Of a stretch of DNA of 64,000 nucleotides, positions 1 through 9,860 are shown one piece after another (within the stretch, counting starts at the first letter, position 1; the number at the start of each line of letters is the position of its first letter). The stretch lies in contig CANNZV010001030.1 of assembly GCA_947561585.1 (NCBI GenBank), forward strand, positions 246,350 to 310,349, written 5' to 3'. Under the pieces are notes generated by a model. It was not told the origin of the DNA. It worked only from the letters and a program-made list of their open reading frames with translations, and did not search any database. A program made the position numbers and the translations under genes. The DNA comes from Caprella mutica (Eukaryota > Arthropoda > Malacostraca > Amphipoda > Caprellidae).

Positions 1-1345
1 AAGTTACTATCATTGAGTATGACTGAATAAGCATTAAGTATCTTTAAAGCTCCCCTCCAGTCTCCACTCCAATACGTAGTTTAAGTTATTCTGAATTTTC
101 TTCTGACCTCCGAACTTCATGCAAAGAAAAAATAAGACCAACTCTGTCGTCATAACAATGCAAGACAATGTATCCATATTAAAGTATCCAAGTATCTAAT
201 TGAATATGTTTTAAGTTCTTACTATTAATTTTCAATTTTTCATTTATATTTTCAACATTTTTGATTAATTCTATCTAGTGAACTGATGATATTAAAACTT
301 TTTGCATTTTGTTTGAATATGAAAGTACTATAGATACCCGTATTATGCTATTTTTGCTTGCTTAACTCTTTCTTCTATTCAATATATTAGAAAGGTCAGA
401 CAGTGAAGATTACTGTGAATATTTCTCAAAGTTATTTATATTATAACTTATATACATATAATATTATAATACCTATTTATAAATTATCAATTTAATTGTA
501 AAGCGAATAGCCGAATACTCGATTCTTAATTATCTGTTCAGCCTACCTACTTAACCGTCAAAAGTTAGCTCATTTGAGTCATTTCAATATTTTTTCTTTT
601 AAAAACCTTCATTTGATATTTAGTATTTCATACATTAGTAAAAGCAAAAGAAAAAATTATCATTCAAAATAAAAGTAACAAGACAAGATACAAATTATAT
701 TTATAAGATGTTATTGTACGAAGTTTGGTGTGCGCAATTATTCTCGCACATATTTGATCTCGCTAAGCCGCTATAAGAGTTGCAGTTAACTGATTATAGT
801 GAAATATTCACCCTTATGTACTCAAACACATTCCTGCATCTAATGCCTGGAAAGATCTCTGATATATTCCTAATATTATTATAGATTTGAATAAATGCTC
901 ATAAAATGAGTATATTACCATTTATCACCTTCGTTTTTGTCTTATCGTATGTATTTTTGCGAAAAATTGATCGAATGAAAAGACAGCTTTAAAATCATTC
1001 TTGAACTTAAGTTATTATTATTTTTCCATGAGGACTGGTTAGCCAATGGCTAAGGTACTAAGGAAGGGTGTTATGTAATGTTACCTAATATATACGTTTA
1101 CTTTGTTTATAACCTTACTTATAGTTCTACATATTTCAAGCAATTTAATTAAGATTTGAGGGAACATAAACCGTTATTAAAGAATTAACTTGTTAAGATT
1201 ATTATAAAACTTACCGCTATTCAAGAAAGGATGAATAACGTAATGGAAGAAGAGCGGGGAAAGACGCATGTTCTTCGCTTCAGTGTTTAGCAGAAACCTA
1301 TGTATATAATAGTAGCCGAGAGGTAAGGTACATGTTCAGAACGTA
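1..1345. other. AT-rich non-coding stretch
   Basis: No coding region, RNA gene or clear repeat end was seen on either strand. The sequence is AT-rich with many stop codons in all frames. A short stretch near 1036-1062 resembles a degenerate tRNA A-box, but no B-box follows, so it is not called. Confidence 0.5.
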
Positions 1346-1365
1346 AAATAATTAAATGAACAGTT

Positions 1366-1530
1366 CAGTTTTCCCCGGGTACGGAGGTTCGGACTTGCGA
1401 AAAAGACGTTCCGAACACTGAAGTCCGAACCGTTTTTGAAGAGGTTCCGAATCCGAATGTCCGAACCCATTTTCCAGTCCGAACCGGTTCGCGAATAAAG
1501 GTTCGCGAACATTCGTGCGGAACAACCAGG
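1366..1530. repeat. GTTCGGA/TCCGAAC-rich short-motif repeat
   Basis: The motif TCCGAAC and its complement GTTCGGA recur with variants about ten times in both orientations over some 160 bp, giving a locally GC-rich island in AT-rich DNA. The open minus-strand frame here (1352-1600) is only the translation of this repeat. It resembles a subterminal iteron block of a DNA transposon, but no terminal repeat or target duplication was identified. Confidence 0.45.
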
Positions 1531-1599
1531 TCTGCATATAGAGTACCTTTACTGTCCGCTCTTCTATGAGGCTCTCTCTATTCATGTCTCCTTGGATCA

Positions 1600-2320
1600 C
1601 CTAGGGCCACTTTGAAACTCTATAATAATCTAGTCCCTACTTCCTTTGTTCATTTCTTTTCTCATTCATTCCTTTGATAAGGCCAAAACTTACGGTGTGA
1701 TGGCAATGAATATGAGTTAGTTCTAATCATTTTTCATGGGTAATAATATGGAACTTTTATGTCCAATCTCCATTTTCCAAGGTGGGCTTCGAGGAAGGGC
1801 GATTTCAAACTCGATGATGAAAACTTTTGAACCCACCAACAGAGTAGAGGAAACTCTTCAACTTCCCCATTCAAACCCCGAAAGGAATATCAAGTAAGAT
1901 ACGAATAAATTATAACCAAGAATACTTTCAAAAGACCTGGAGACCAAAAGATCTTCACAGCACCGAACTTCACCCGGTTCTTTACAATCAGTTGTATTGA
2001 CATGAAGGAAAATCTTAGCAAGCTGAATGTGATCAAGGCAAACGACGAACTTAGAACTCTGAACGGAAACCAGAAACGATAGCTTAATCATAGATTTTAC
2101 TTCCGAAGACTTAAGCCCTATTGATTTAAACCTTAACTAGACTAGATGACACGTCAGTAAAAGCTTTAGAGCATGCCTTCCTAAACCAAGTTAAATACAC
2201 CATATATAATAGGACTATATGTAATTATTCTGAAGCTCACTATGAGAATTATCTCCTTATAAGTTAACTCATATTTATAGAACGAACTCATACCCAATAA
2301 TATACACAATCTAACTTTTA
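1600..2320. other. no gene seen
   Basis: No protein similarity, RNA gene or repeat boundary is recognisable. Short open frames are present on both strands but show no domain motif. Confidence 0.4.
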
Positions 2321-2322
2321 AT

Positions 2323-2640
2323 GCTGTTAAAATACCTGTGGAGGTTGACATTGGGTGGAATCAATGCAGAGTTAAGGAATATATTCCCTACGCTCGACGA
2401 TGCTTCAAATGTCAAGAATTCAACACAACAGTAAAAACTGCCGTAGTAAATGGCGTTAACTGTGGGCAGGAATCCCACTGACAAGATTGCGACCGTACTC
2501 CTTGTTGCAGAAATTGCTACGAGCAACATGCTTTATCACCAAAAGGGTGTGTTTTTTATTATAAATTAGCAGCCGAAATTATAATTATCCAAACTCGTGA
2601 AAAGATGAGCTTCAGAGATGAAGATTTAAAGCAAATTTAG
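2323..2640 (+). pseudogene. non-LTR retrotransposon ORF1 (gag-like) zinc-knuckle fragment
   Basis: The frame reads R-C-F-K-C-Q, then N-C-G-Q-E-S-H, then C-C-R-N-C-Y-E-Q-H with a later K-G-C. This is the serial CCHC zinc-knuckle layout at the C-terminus of ORF1 nucleic-acid-binding proteins of Jockey/I/R1-type LINEs. The following segment (K-L-A-A-E-I-I-I-I-Q-T-R-E-K-M-S-F) matches the usual tail of that ORF1 family. An in-frame TGA at 2479-2481 interrupts it, and the first knuckle has lost its His. Neither the N-terminal part nor a matching ORF2 follows on this strand, so it is a decayed fragment. The domain is read from the sequence; the LINE assignment rests on known family architecture. 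Confidence 0.6.
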
Positions 2641-3327
2641 CAATGCAAAATATTTCGCCAAATTAAAAAAAAAAAAGAACTCCTCCTCTAGATCCTAGTC
2701 TAGATCATGCAATGGTATATTGGGCTACATGAATAACACGAGAAGATAAACTGAAACGTCTGAAACCCAGAGATTGACCATTGATCCATCTCATGCTAGT
2801 GTTGAATCACATGAAATCATCAACAGATACCAAGTAAAAGAGAGCAAATAAACTCAATTCCAACTAGAAATTTAAAAAAAATGACAGCCAGACAAAAAAA
2901 AGACCATCACCCGACCCTTATTTTACCTTAAGAGGCAAACCAATTTAATAACCCAAACAGGGACCCTAGTCTTCAGTGTCTGCGAGACTGAATAGAAGAA
3001 ATCCGTGCGAGTCTGAATAGAAGAAATCCGTAACAGCAGCACAGAAAATAGATGATCCGGAGGATATGATGGAACATTCTCATATCATTAAATTCAAACC
3101 CAGATCATAGAGCAAACAAAAAAAACACAGTAACTAAATATCAACCATAAGCATATTATAATAGAATTGTAGGGGTTATAGGAGAACTTATTATTAATGG
3201 GAGGATCCTCCTCGGTCGCTGTCGTGAGGGCGGGTGATCACTCAGGCCACCATTAGACCCCTATGTACTGTATCCCCATTGAACCGATCTAGAGGCTAGT
3301 CGTTGAAATCCTCCAGCCTCTCAAATC
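2641..3327. other. no gene; probable eroded LINE flank
   Basis: Purine-rich sequence with scattered stops. A short direct duplication containing GTCTGAATAGAAGAAATCCG (3009-3028; earlier variant near 2983-3002) is visible. Nothing else is recognisable. Confidence 0.35.
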
Positions 3328-3512
3328 TCAAGGAAGGTGAAATCCGTCCAGAGTAGAGTCCCTAGTCCTGTGATAAGAAACGCATGCTTCAACCATGTGA
3401 GTTCTTGTCTCTGGGTCAAGACCACATCGTTGGCAAGCATCATTGATACATTTGCCAGTAGTCCTGCTATGGGATCTAATGTTCCCGTGCCCTGTTAGTA
3501 TTTGCAGGGTTA
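3328..3512 (-). pseudogene. C-terminal end of a LINE reverse transcriptase ORF
   Basis: Reading the minus strand, the frame runs Q-I-L-T-G-H-G-N-I-R, then K-C-I-N-D-A-C-Q-R-C-G, then E-T-R-T-H-M-V-E-A-C, and stops at TGA (3328-3330). The LTGHG box followed by a Cys-x2-Cys ... His-x4-Cys finger is typical of the extreme C-terminus of R1/Jockey/R2-like LINE polymerases. No RT palm motifs precede it, so this is an isolated 3' fragment. It lies opposite in strand to the ORF1 fragment at 2.3 kb, so the two need not come from one insertion. Confidence 0.6.
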
Positions 3513-3541
3513 CTAATTAGAGGAACACTTACAGAAACTTC

Positions 3542-3568
3542 GAGAGAGAGACAGACAGACAGACAGAC
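3542..3568. repeat. GA / CAGA microsatellite
   Basis: A run of GAGAGAGA followed by five CAGA-type tetranucleotides. Confidence 0.8.
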
Positions 3569-3689
3569 TAAAGAAAAGTCGCTATAATTCAATCATTACA
3601 TTACATATCTACCTATTCAGTGCTGAACAAATAAAACTAACTAAAACCGTAAAAGTTAAGACTTATTTCAAATTAGATTTGTAAGCTGT

Positions 3690-3815
3690 GATTGTACATG
3701 ATAAAATCTAATAAAAACCAAATAAACCATAAAAACCAATGGTTTTTATTGCTTAAAAAAAATAAACCATGGTTTAAACCAAGTGTTTGTTTTTATTTTG
3801 TTTTTTTTTTAAATC
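3690..3815. repeat. AT-rich palindromic AAACCA/TGGTTT repeat
   Basis: AAACCA, TGGTTT and poly-A/T tracts alternate in both orientations, including AATAAACCATGGTTTA, which is palindromic around CCATGG. It abuts the truncated 3' end of the LINE at 3.82 kb. Function unknown. Confidence 0.45.
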
Positions 3816-3821
3816 CACCCT

Positions 3822-5630
3822 GGTGCCCCCAGTATCCTCCTCATAGCCGAATTTTCCTGCCTCTGCAACTTCTCAATATATTCCTCCCTCACATCAACCA
3901 CCTCCGCTCCATACAACACACTCGTCAATACCACCGACTTCCAATACACCTTTTCCACCACCACTCTATCACAGAGTATGTCATGTTGCTCATTATTTTT
4001 CCTTTCTCTATCATACTTTTCCTTTGCCCCTCGTATATATTTTGCTTGTCCTCTATCCTGGCCTCCAAATATTTTATTTCCTTCACCACCTCTACTCCCT
4101 CAATCTCCTCCCCCATTAAACACCATTCACTTATTTTTCTCCATATTCATTTCCAACCCATACTTTCCTGCCTCCTCTCTCAAAATCCTCACAGCTCTTC
4201 TTGCATACTCCACTCCTCCTGCCAACACCATACCATCATCAGCAAAGAACAAGGAGCTGACTCTCACTCCCCCAATCCTCACTGTTCTCCTCCTCAGTTC
4301 CTCTATGGATTTATATGTTATCAGCCTAAAGATGAGTGGCGATGTCGTACATCCTTGCCTGCTGACACTATCTATATCTATCAGCACGTCACCCTCGACT
4401 ATCTCGATCCTTGTCCTATCTCCCACATAACCACTCTACATCAAATCGATCACTTCAACCGGCACCTTCTAATCCTTCAACACCCCCACAATCATTTCTC
4501 TCCTTATTGAATTGTACACCTGCCTGTAGTCCACTGCCACCACCAGCAACTGCTCTCTGCCTCCATACGCCTGCCTCACTCCCTCCTGTAGCCCCACCAA
4601 ATTGTCCAAAATCTCTCCTCTCTTTGTGAATCCAGCCTGTTCCCACTTAACCATTCCACTCTCCTCCAGATGCCTCTCTATTCCCTCCTTCACAACCTTC
4701 ATCACTATTTTATATGATACATCCGTTAGCGCTATTGGTCTCAAGTCAGCCACAGTCGGTCTCTTTTTTTCACTTTTTTTCGGAATCATGTCTTCTCTTA
4801 CTTCAAATTTCATCATTCTTAGGTTTCAGTGTGGATTTCCGATTCGAGGCAGTCACACTTCTTCTCTGTCTTCTCTTCTTGTTACCTGCAGTGACTCTTC
4901 ATACGGCTTTATTTTTTCTTCTCCCCGCTCCACCTCTATTCCATTCTATGCCAGAAACCTCTCACTTGATCCCCATATCTGTCTTCCAACTCTTTTCCCT
5001 CCTCTGTGTATAACTTATCAAGCAATGATCAGATAGATCTATCTTCTGCATTTTATCTATCGTTACTCTATTTATCATTGTGTATGATTTCTCATTCGCC
5101 AACACCAAGTCAATCACACTGATACTTTCTCTCTTGCCAAATATATACCCCCGCACAGTTCTCATGAATATCGAGCCGCTCTTTTCTGTCATTGTATTCA
5201 CATTTTTCCATTTTTATTTTCTTTTTTGTATCAGAGATATTCAAGGTGACCTTTGAAGTCACCGACTGCTATGTAGCCTTCTCCTCTCTCTTCAGCCTCC
5301 ACCACTTTGCCTTTCATCCTTTCCAAAATCTCCCTGTTATGCTGCAGCTCCTCTCTTCCGTTCCCAGTCTTCAAATACACCACCGTCAGATTTACTGTCT
5401 CTTTTCCAAAACTTCCCTTCATTTCTAGACAGTCTCTATACTCACCATCCAACTTCAGATCCTCTCTCTCCTCGAATAAAACCATTATTCCTCCTCTTCT
5501 CTCCTCCATCTCCCTCATACTTTCAATTATTTCCCAGTGCTCTGCTGTTCTAATATTGTTAACCTTTTTCTGAGTCTCTGTCAAACACAACACCACTCCC
5601 TCTCCTATCTCTCCATGCAATTCTGAATAT
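3822..5630 (-). pseudogene. LINE endonuclease-reverse transcriptase, broken ORF2
   Basis: Minus-strand fragments fall in LINE ORF2 order. An AP-endonuclease N-terminal part (5620-5231) has L-T-E-T-Q and G-D-F-K-G-H. The endonuclease C-terminal part (5201-4962) has S-V-I-D-L-V-L-A and S-D-H. An RT N-terminal part (4816-4469) has A-D-L-R-P-I-A-L and V-D-Y-R-Q-V-Y-N-S-I. The RT palm (4426-4127) has R-Q-G-C-T-T-S-P and F-A-D-D. The thumb continues to about 3822. Frameshifts separate the pieces. The protein is Arg/Glu-rich, which gives the strongly pyrimidine-rich plus strand. The C-terminal Cys/His finger is missing here; a similar Arg/Glu-rich finger occurs alone at 50.2 kb and may be from the same family. 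No poly-A tail or target duplication was identified. Confidence 0.8.
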
Positions 5631-5877
5631 TTCTGGTCGTATGTAATAGGCCTCTAGTCTGATAACCAATGCTTTCAAGACACTCTGAGTGGAGTTATAA
5701 CGCCACCTGTTGGTGAGATTTTAGAGCACATCTAGTAAAAGTTTAGATTGCACTCATTGCATCTAACAATCACATAGAGTTCGACCTCGTTTGAGCTGAA
5801 AAAATCTTTGTAGGCGCACTAATAGGGTTAATGCTACAACATAAATACTTACTATGAAATTGAACTGAAGCCACTTT

Positions 5878-6345
5878 TGATAAAAAAAAATTATTTTGGA
5901 CTGATCGTTTTGAAATTTTTTCAGAACGATGATTCCTGTAAATTGTTTATTTCCCGACTAAAAAAGACTAGAAGTCAATGAGTTTTCACGCTGTAGAAAA
6001 AAAAAAAGTTATAGAATCCTTGGAACATTCCTAACAAATCTATAAGGGATTTTTCAAAATTTAATCCTCGTTTTTTTTATCTAAGTTCAAAATCGAAAAT
6101 TTTGGATTTTTTTTTTAAATTTTAGTTAGTCTTCAAAAAATGCTAATAAATGAAAAACAGGAAAGAAATTTGAAAAAAAACCCTCAATAGATTTGTTCGA
6201 ATGTTCCAAGGATTCCAAAACTGTCTTCGTTTTTATTCCAGCATATACACTCATAAACCTTTGCAAAGTTACATATACTATAGAAATTTCAGAACAATCG
6301 GTCCAAAAATAAAATAGTTTAAAAAATCATGAATTTTGACCCTTT
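5878..6345. repeat. diverged fold-back (inverted-repeat) element
   Basis: Two arms of about 180 bp face each other around 6110. Left-arm pieces near 5895-5925 (TTTGGACTGATCG) and 6012-6050 (AATCCTTGGAACATTC) reappear reverse-complemented near 6272-6315 and 6182-6225. The arms are diverged and A/T-run rich. No coding content. Consistent with an old MITE; ends and target duplication are not resolved. Confidence 0.55.
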
Positions 6346-7790
6346 GGAACTCTCCTGGTGGTGGTTCAAGTGGTCGTACCCTCACAAAAATTTGGGACAT
6401 GAAAGCCCACTACCTGAAGACTCTTTTTCAGCAATAAAAAGAAATACTATAATTTTCACCAAAATCGATGGGTAACCCTTAAATAGCTTGAAATATTAAG
6501 TTAATCAATAATTCATATATAACGTGTAATAACATCCTCCTGATAAAACTACATAGCCTGAGGATTGTTGAATCAGGTTGCTTAATTAAAGGCATAGAAC
6601 AACTTTTTATGCTCCAACTGAAATGTGAATAAACATCGATAAAAGAATATACCTAATTATTTTCATTTTATTTTTAAAAGCCTTAAAGTACATAATTACA
6701 ATCCTCAAACTCATCATTTTGTGTTCATAATAATTGTCACCCAATCACTGACAACGCTACCTATTGGCTAAAATGAGTATTTATCTATCTAGCCAATTTT
6801 TCTTTCGTGGTGTTTATAGTTCTATTTTCCTTTTGTCCTCATTGATATGGTCTTTATTTATATTATTTATTGTGTTTGTGTATAATAATATTTCTTCCAG
6901 AAGTTAGGTAGAGATATTTAAACTTATAAATTGTTTTTGAAAAATGTAATGATAAATAAATAAAATTAGAAGAGTTACACTTAGGTACTGGCATCTCCTC
7001 AATCAAGAATATTTTATTGGTGCATTCAACAAAATGGCGGTGAGCATTTACTAATTTTAAGAGAATATATTTTGGCTTTTGTTTACATAAGTGAATTTGT
7101 ATTCATTCTTCTTACCACTCAGTAGTTCGTTTCCCTAATTTTGTTAAATTTTTGCGATTCTTAATATAATGGACCAATTGATTTGCACGAAACACTATTT
7201 TCCTCTCTACAGCGTGTATAATCGTAGTGTATCTCATCCTAAACTTTAACAACCTCATTAGTAATGGTTCGATGTGAATTCGATTGGTTTCAAAACAATC
7301 TCAAGACTTTAGAAATTTAGAATTCTATTCATTTATACGTATATAACAATCAAATATATTTATGGAACAAAGTAAGCAAAAATATAGTTATGTACTTTTT
7401 AAGATGTTCACTATTGAAAAAATAACAAATTGTGTTGTTATGGTATACAGCATCGTGACTTCTTAGAGAAAATATGCACAGCGATTTGGTAGATTTAAGA
7501 TCCCACCTTCTTATAAGTTTAAGAAATTGCACAAGAAGTTTAAATCAACTAAAACAGTGGAAATTCAAAGCATATCGACAAACTGTTTTTGGTCACAATC
7601 CCCTCATCGATTATATCAAAGATAATTCCAGTATTTATTTTCTACGTGCTGATATTATCTTCAATATTAGTAATGGTTCGGTTTAACGAATTTTCAAGAA
7701 ACATAAGTTCCCCTCATAAACTTTCAATTGTTCTAGAACAACGTAAGTGAATGGGAAGCAAAGAAATTAGTGACTTTTGCTCTGCCTTTT
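6346..7790. other. no gene seen
   Basis: AT-rich sequence with short open frames only. Nothing recognisable on either strand. Confidence 0.4.
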
Positions 7791-7990
7791 CGATTTTACC
7801 AGATAAAGAAAAAAATCATTTTGCAAGATGGAGCCCATCATCATTGGTCAAGAAATGTCAGAAAATGGGTGTATGAAAAGTTTCCAAAGTGGTGGATTGG
7901 CAGAGTCGGAGATGGTGACATGAACATTGAGGAGATACCAAGATAATCTGCTCTTACACCTTGTAATTACTTTCTATGGGTATTGCCCCC
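7791..7990 (+). pseudogene. Tc1/mariner-superfamily transposase C-terminal fragment
   Basis: The frame gives I-I-L-Q-D-G-A-H-H-H-W, then K-F-P-K-W-W-I-G-R-V-G, and after an in-frame TAA, S-A-L-T-P-C-N-Y-F-L-W. This matches the second and third catalytic blocks of DDE_3-type transposases (Q-D-G-A-P-P-H ... S-P-D-L-T-P-C-D-Y-F-L-W). The third catalytic Asp is replaced by Asn and the S-P-D turn has decayed. With no N-terminal half it is a relic. The D-D-D family assignment is established knowledge; the absence of activity is inferred. Confidence 0.55.
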
Positions 7991-8000
7991 AGTGGCAATA
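7979..8000. repeat. small hairpin
   Basis: GTATTGCC and GGCAATAC form a perfect 8 bp stem around a six-base loop, inside the decayed transposase segment. No terminator or known RNA motif is implied. Confidence 0.4.
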
Positions 8001-8039
8001 CGAAGAGGATGGCGCCCCTTGTGCTACGTAAAAATACCC

Positions 8040-8285
8040 TTAGATTTTTGTGTTAGGTAGGCTCGTAGGTTTCATTCAATATCACCTCTATATTTTCCTT
8101 TCCATCCGTAAGTGCAGCCTCAAGTGTTTGTGTCCCTTTTAATCACATAGTTAACTTTGTTCGTGGAGCCACTTTTCTTTCTGACTGCTTCTTTCAGTCC
8201 TTTGCTTTTAATTCACTTTTGACGTCAGCAATATGGCCTTTGGTTTCGAAGCAGACGTTAAACCATTTCTCAATAAATTTTTATG
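8040..8285 (-). pseudogene. copy 1 of a repeated coding C-terminus ending Y-E-P-T
   Basis: The reverse complement parallels the longer open frame at 60363-60677 and the plus-strand segment at 35838-36080. Shared landmarks are a K-G-H-I-[AS]-D-V-K start, a K-K-Q-S-[EK]-R-K block and a terminal Y-E-P-T followed by TAG/TAA. This copy lacks about 85 bp in the middle and has an in-frame stop after the A-K-D residues. I do not recognise the family. A conserved terminal stop suggests a real C-terminus spread by a mobile element or segmental duplication. Confidence 0.45.
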
Positions 8286-8529
8286 GGGAATCATCAAGAA
8301 TAAAGTTCATTATACCCATTGAATCAACCCAGGAATATCGATGAGTTGAAGTTAAATGGTGGAACACTATGATTATCTTAATCATAATATTTTTTTTACA
8401 AAATATTGTTTCATATTTTAAGAATCTCATACAACACAGATTTCCTAATCATGAAATTCATGATACAAAACTAATAGAAATGATTTATAATTATATATCT
8501 ACACAGTAGATAGAAAAATTCTTAGTTTT

Positions 8530-9180
8530 ACAGGGGTTGGACAAAACAATTAAAATACTTGATGAAATTGGAGAAACTTCATTTCATATGGAGTTGAGTC
8601 CCGTCTCAGAATCGAATCATAAAGCTTCTTGATTTCTTCCAATTGAATTTTCAGCCACTTCCATCAAACCTGCTCCAGCTCCTCCAGACGAGTGGTTGGA
8701 GGGTAGCGATTTCTGACTTGTTGCTCGAGTATACACATTGAGGTCCGGAGATTGAGGAGGCCATACCCTGTTTTCATGCTCAATTTCATGACATTTTTTA
8801 ACTATATAGGCAGTATGGAGCGGAGCATTATCGTCTTGGAAAATGAGCTTGTCACCTTCGGAAATAGAGTTTGGCACATTGGATGCTCCTGGTTGCCCAA
8901 ATGTTCAGGTAATCTTTGCTGTTTATCCTACCATGCAAGGCAACAATTGGACCAAGATTACTCCACTGTATGGTTGCCCAAACCGTTACTGAGCCTCCTC
9001 CGTGTTTCACCGTGGGAAGAAAACATTTCGGGTTGAAAGTTTCTTTGGGCTGCCTCACACAAATTCGTCCTGAAGTCGGAAAATGATTAACACTGGACTC
9101 GTCAGAGAATATTACTCTTTTTCGACTGATCTGGAGACTAGGTTTTATGGTCTCCGCAACACCTAATATGCTTCTCAAGG
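8530..9180 (-). pseudogene. Tc1-like transposase, catalytic domain relic
   Basis: On the minus strand, 9178-8852 carries V-I-F-S-D-E-S (first catalytic Asp), K-H-G-G-G-S-V-T-V-W and L-G-P-I-V-A-L-H-G, and 8877-8617 carries F-Q-D-D-N-A-P-L-H-T-A (second Asp) and W-P-P-Q-S-P-D-L-N. These are hallmark Tc1-like blocks. The frame shifts just after S-P-D-L-N, where the third acidic residue should lie, so the enzyme is broken. GGGGTTGGACAAAACAAT at 8532-8549 resembles a Tc1 terminal repeat, but no matching partner end was found. The N-terminal half is displaced and badly eroded. Confidence 0.7.
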
Positions 9181-9276
9181 TTTAGAAAATGAAGCAGATG
9201 TTTCCTGATGGTGTCTCTACTATGATATACAGCTTTATGGATCTGGTTTTAGTATGAAACTGAATTGGTTACACTA

Positions 9277-9314
9277 TTCTAATCATTCTACATTAGAATG
9301 TAGAATGATTAGAA
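9277..9314. repeat. perfect 18-bp inverted repeat
   Basis: Arms 9277-9294 and 9297-9314 are perfect reverse complements separated by two bases (AG). It lies where the Tc1 relic loses collinearity, so it may mark a small inverted duplication. Confidence 0.75.
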
Positions 9315-9350
9315 ACTGATTTACTCTGTATTCACTCTAGTCGCCGTCGT

Positions 9351-9590
9351 TCATTGGTAGTTCATCGCTGATCTCTGATTATCAGAGAGCCTGGAAAGCT
9401 GACCAGAGTTGCTCAGATCGTTGGAAGTCTTTCCCTGTTTTTCGAATTCTGTCCTCGTCCTCGATGGTAGCTCTCGAAAAAAACAAAAACTCAGCGTTTC
9501 ATGCCATTTGAGCACCAACAATTTATCCTTTCTCAGAAAATCACTTAGGTCCCGCACATTACCTAAATATCGAATAGATCTGGAGTACAA
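9351..9590 (-). pseudogene. possible Tc1-like N-terminal (DNA-binding) remnant
   Basis: This open minus-strand frame lies just upstream (in minus orientation) of the Tc1 catalytic relic, where the helix-turn-helix region belongs. It shows S-R-T-R-T-E-F-E-K-Q-G-K-T and N-S-G-Q-L-S-R-L-S, vaguely like the R-x-G-R-P linker after the paired-like domain. Similarity is weak and the call rests mainly on position. Confidence 0.3.
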
Positions 9591-9768
9591 TAAAAAAATG
9601 TGTACCTAATTGTGCAGCAAGAGCAACCAACAGTGAATATATAGCATCATAATGATGATCAATGATCAATATTTTGGATAAAACCCATTAAGATAAATTA
9701 CTAAAATGTGTGACATTGATTTACGCTAGTGAAGTTAATATTTTTTACTATTATGTTTACTTCTATAT

Positions 9769-9860
9769 ACAGTGTCCCCAGTAAAATATTAGATTGAATC
9801 TCCTCTGGCCTCTAATACGGTTTTAATACATCTAGGAATGGGTGCCTATGGTTCACATGA
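9769..9860 (-). pseudogene. possible second Tc1-like C-terminal tail with end
   Basis: Minus-strand reading gives I-P-R-C-I-K-T-V-L-E-A-R-G before a stop, close to the usual end of Tc1-like transposases (S-M-P-R-R-C-x-A-V-I-x-A-x-G). CAGTGTCCCCAGTAAAATAT at 9771-9790 would be the adjoining terminal-repeat position. Short and eroded. Confidence 0.35.

Noticed and set aside
3692..4510. 272-codon plus-strand open frame
   Set aside because: Antisense of the LINE RT; pyrimidine-rich because the real minus-strand protein is Arg/Glu-rich.
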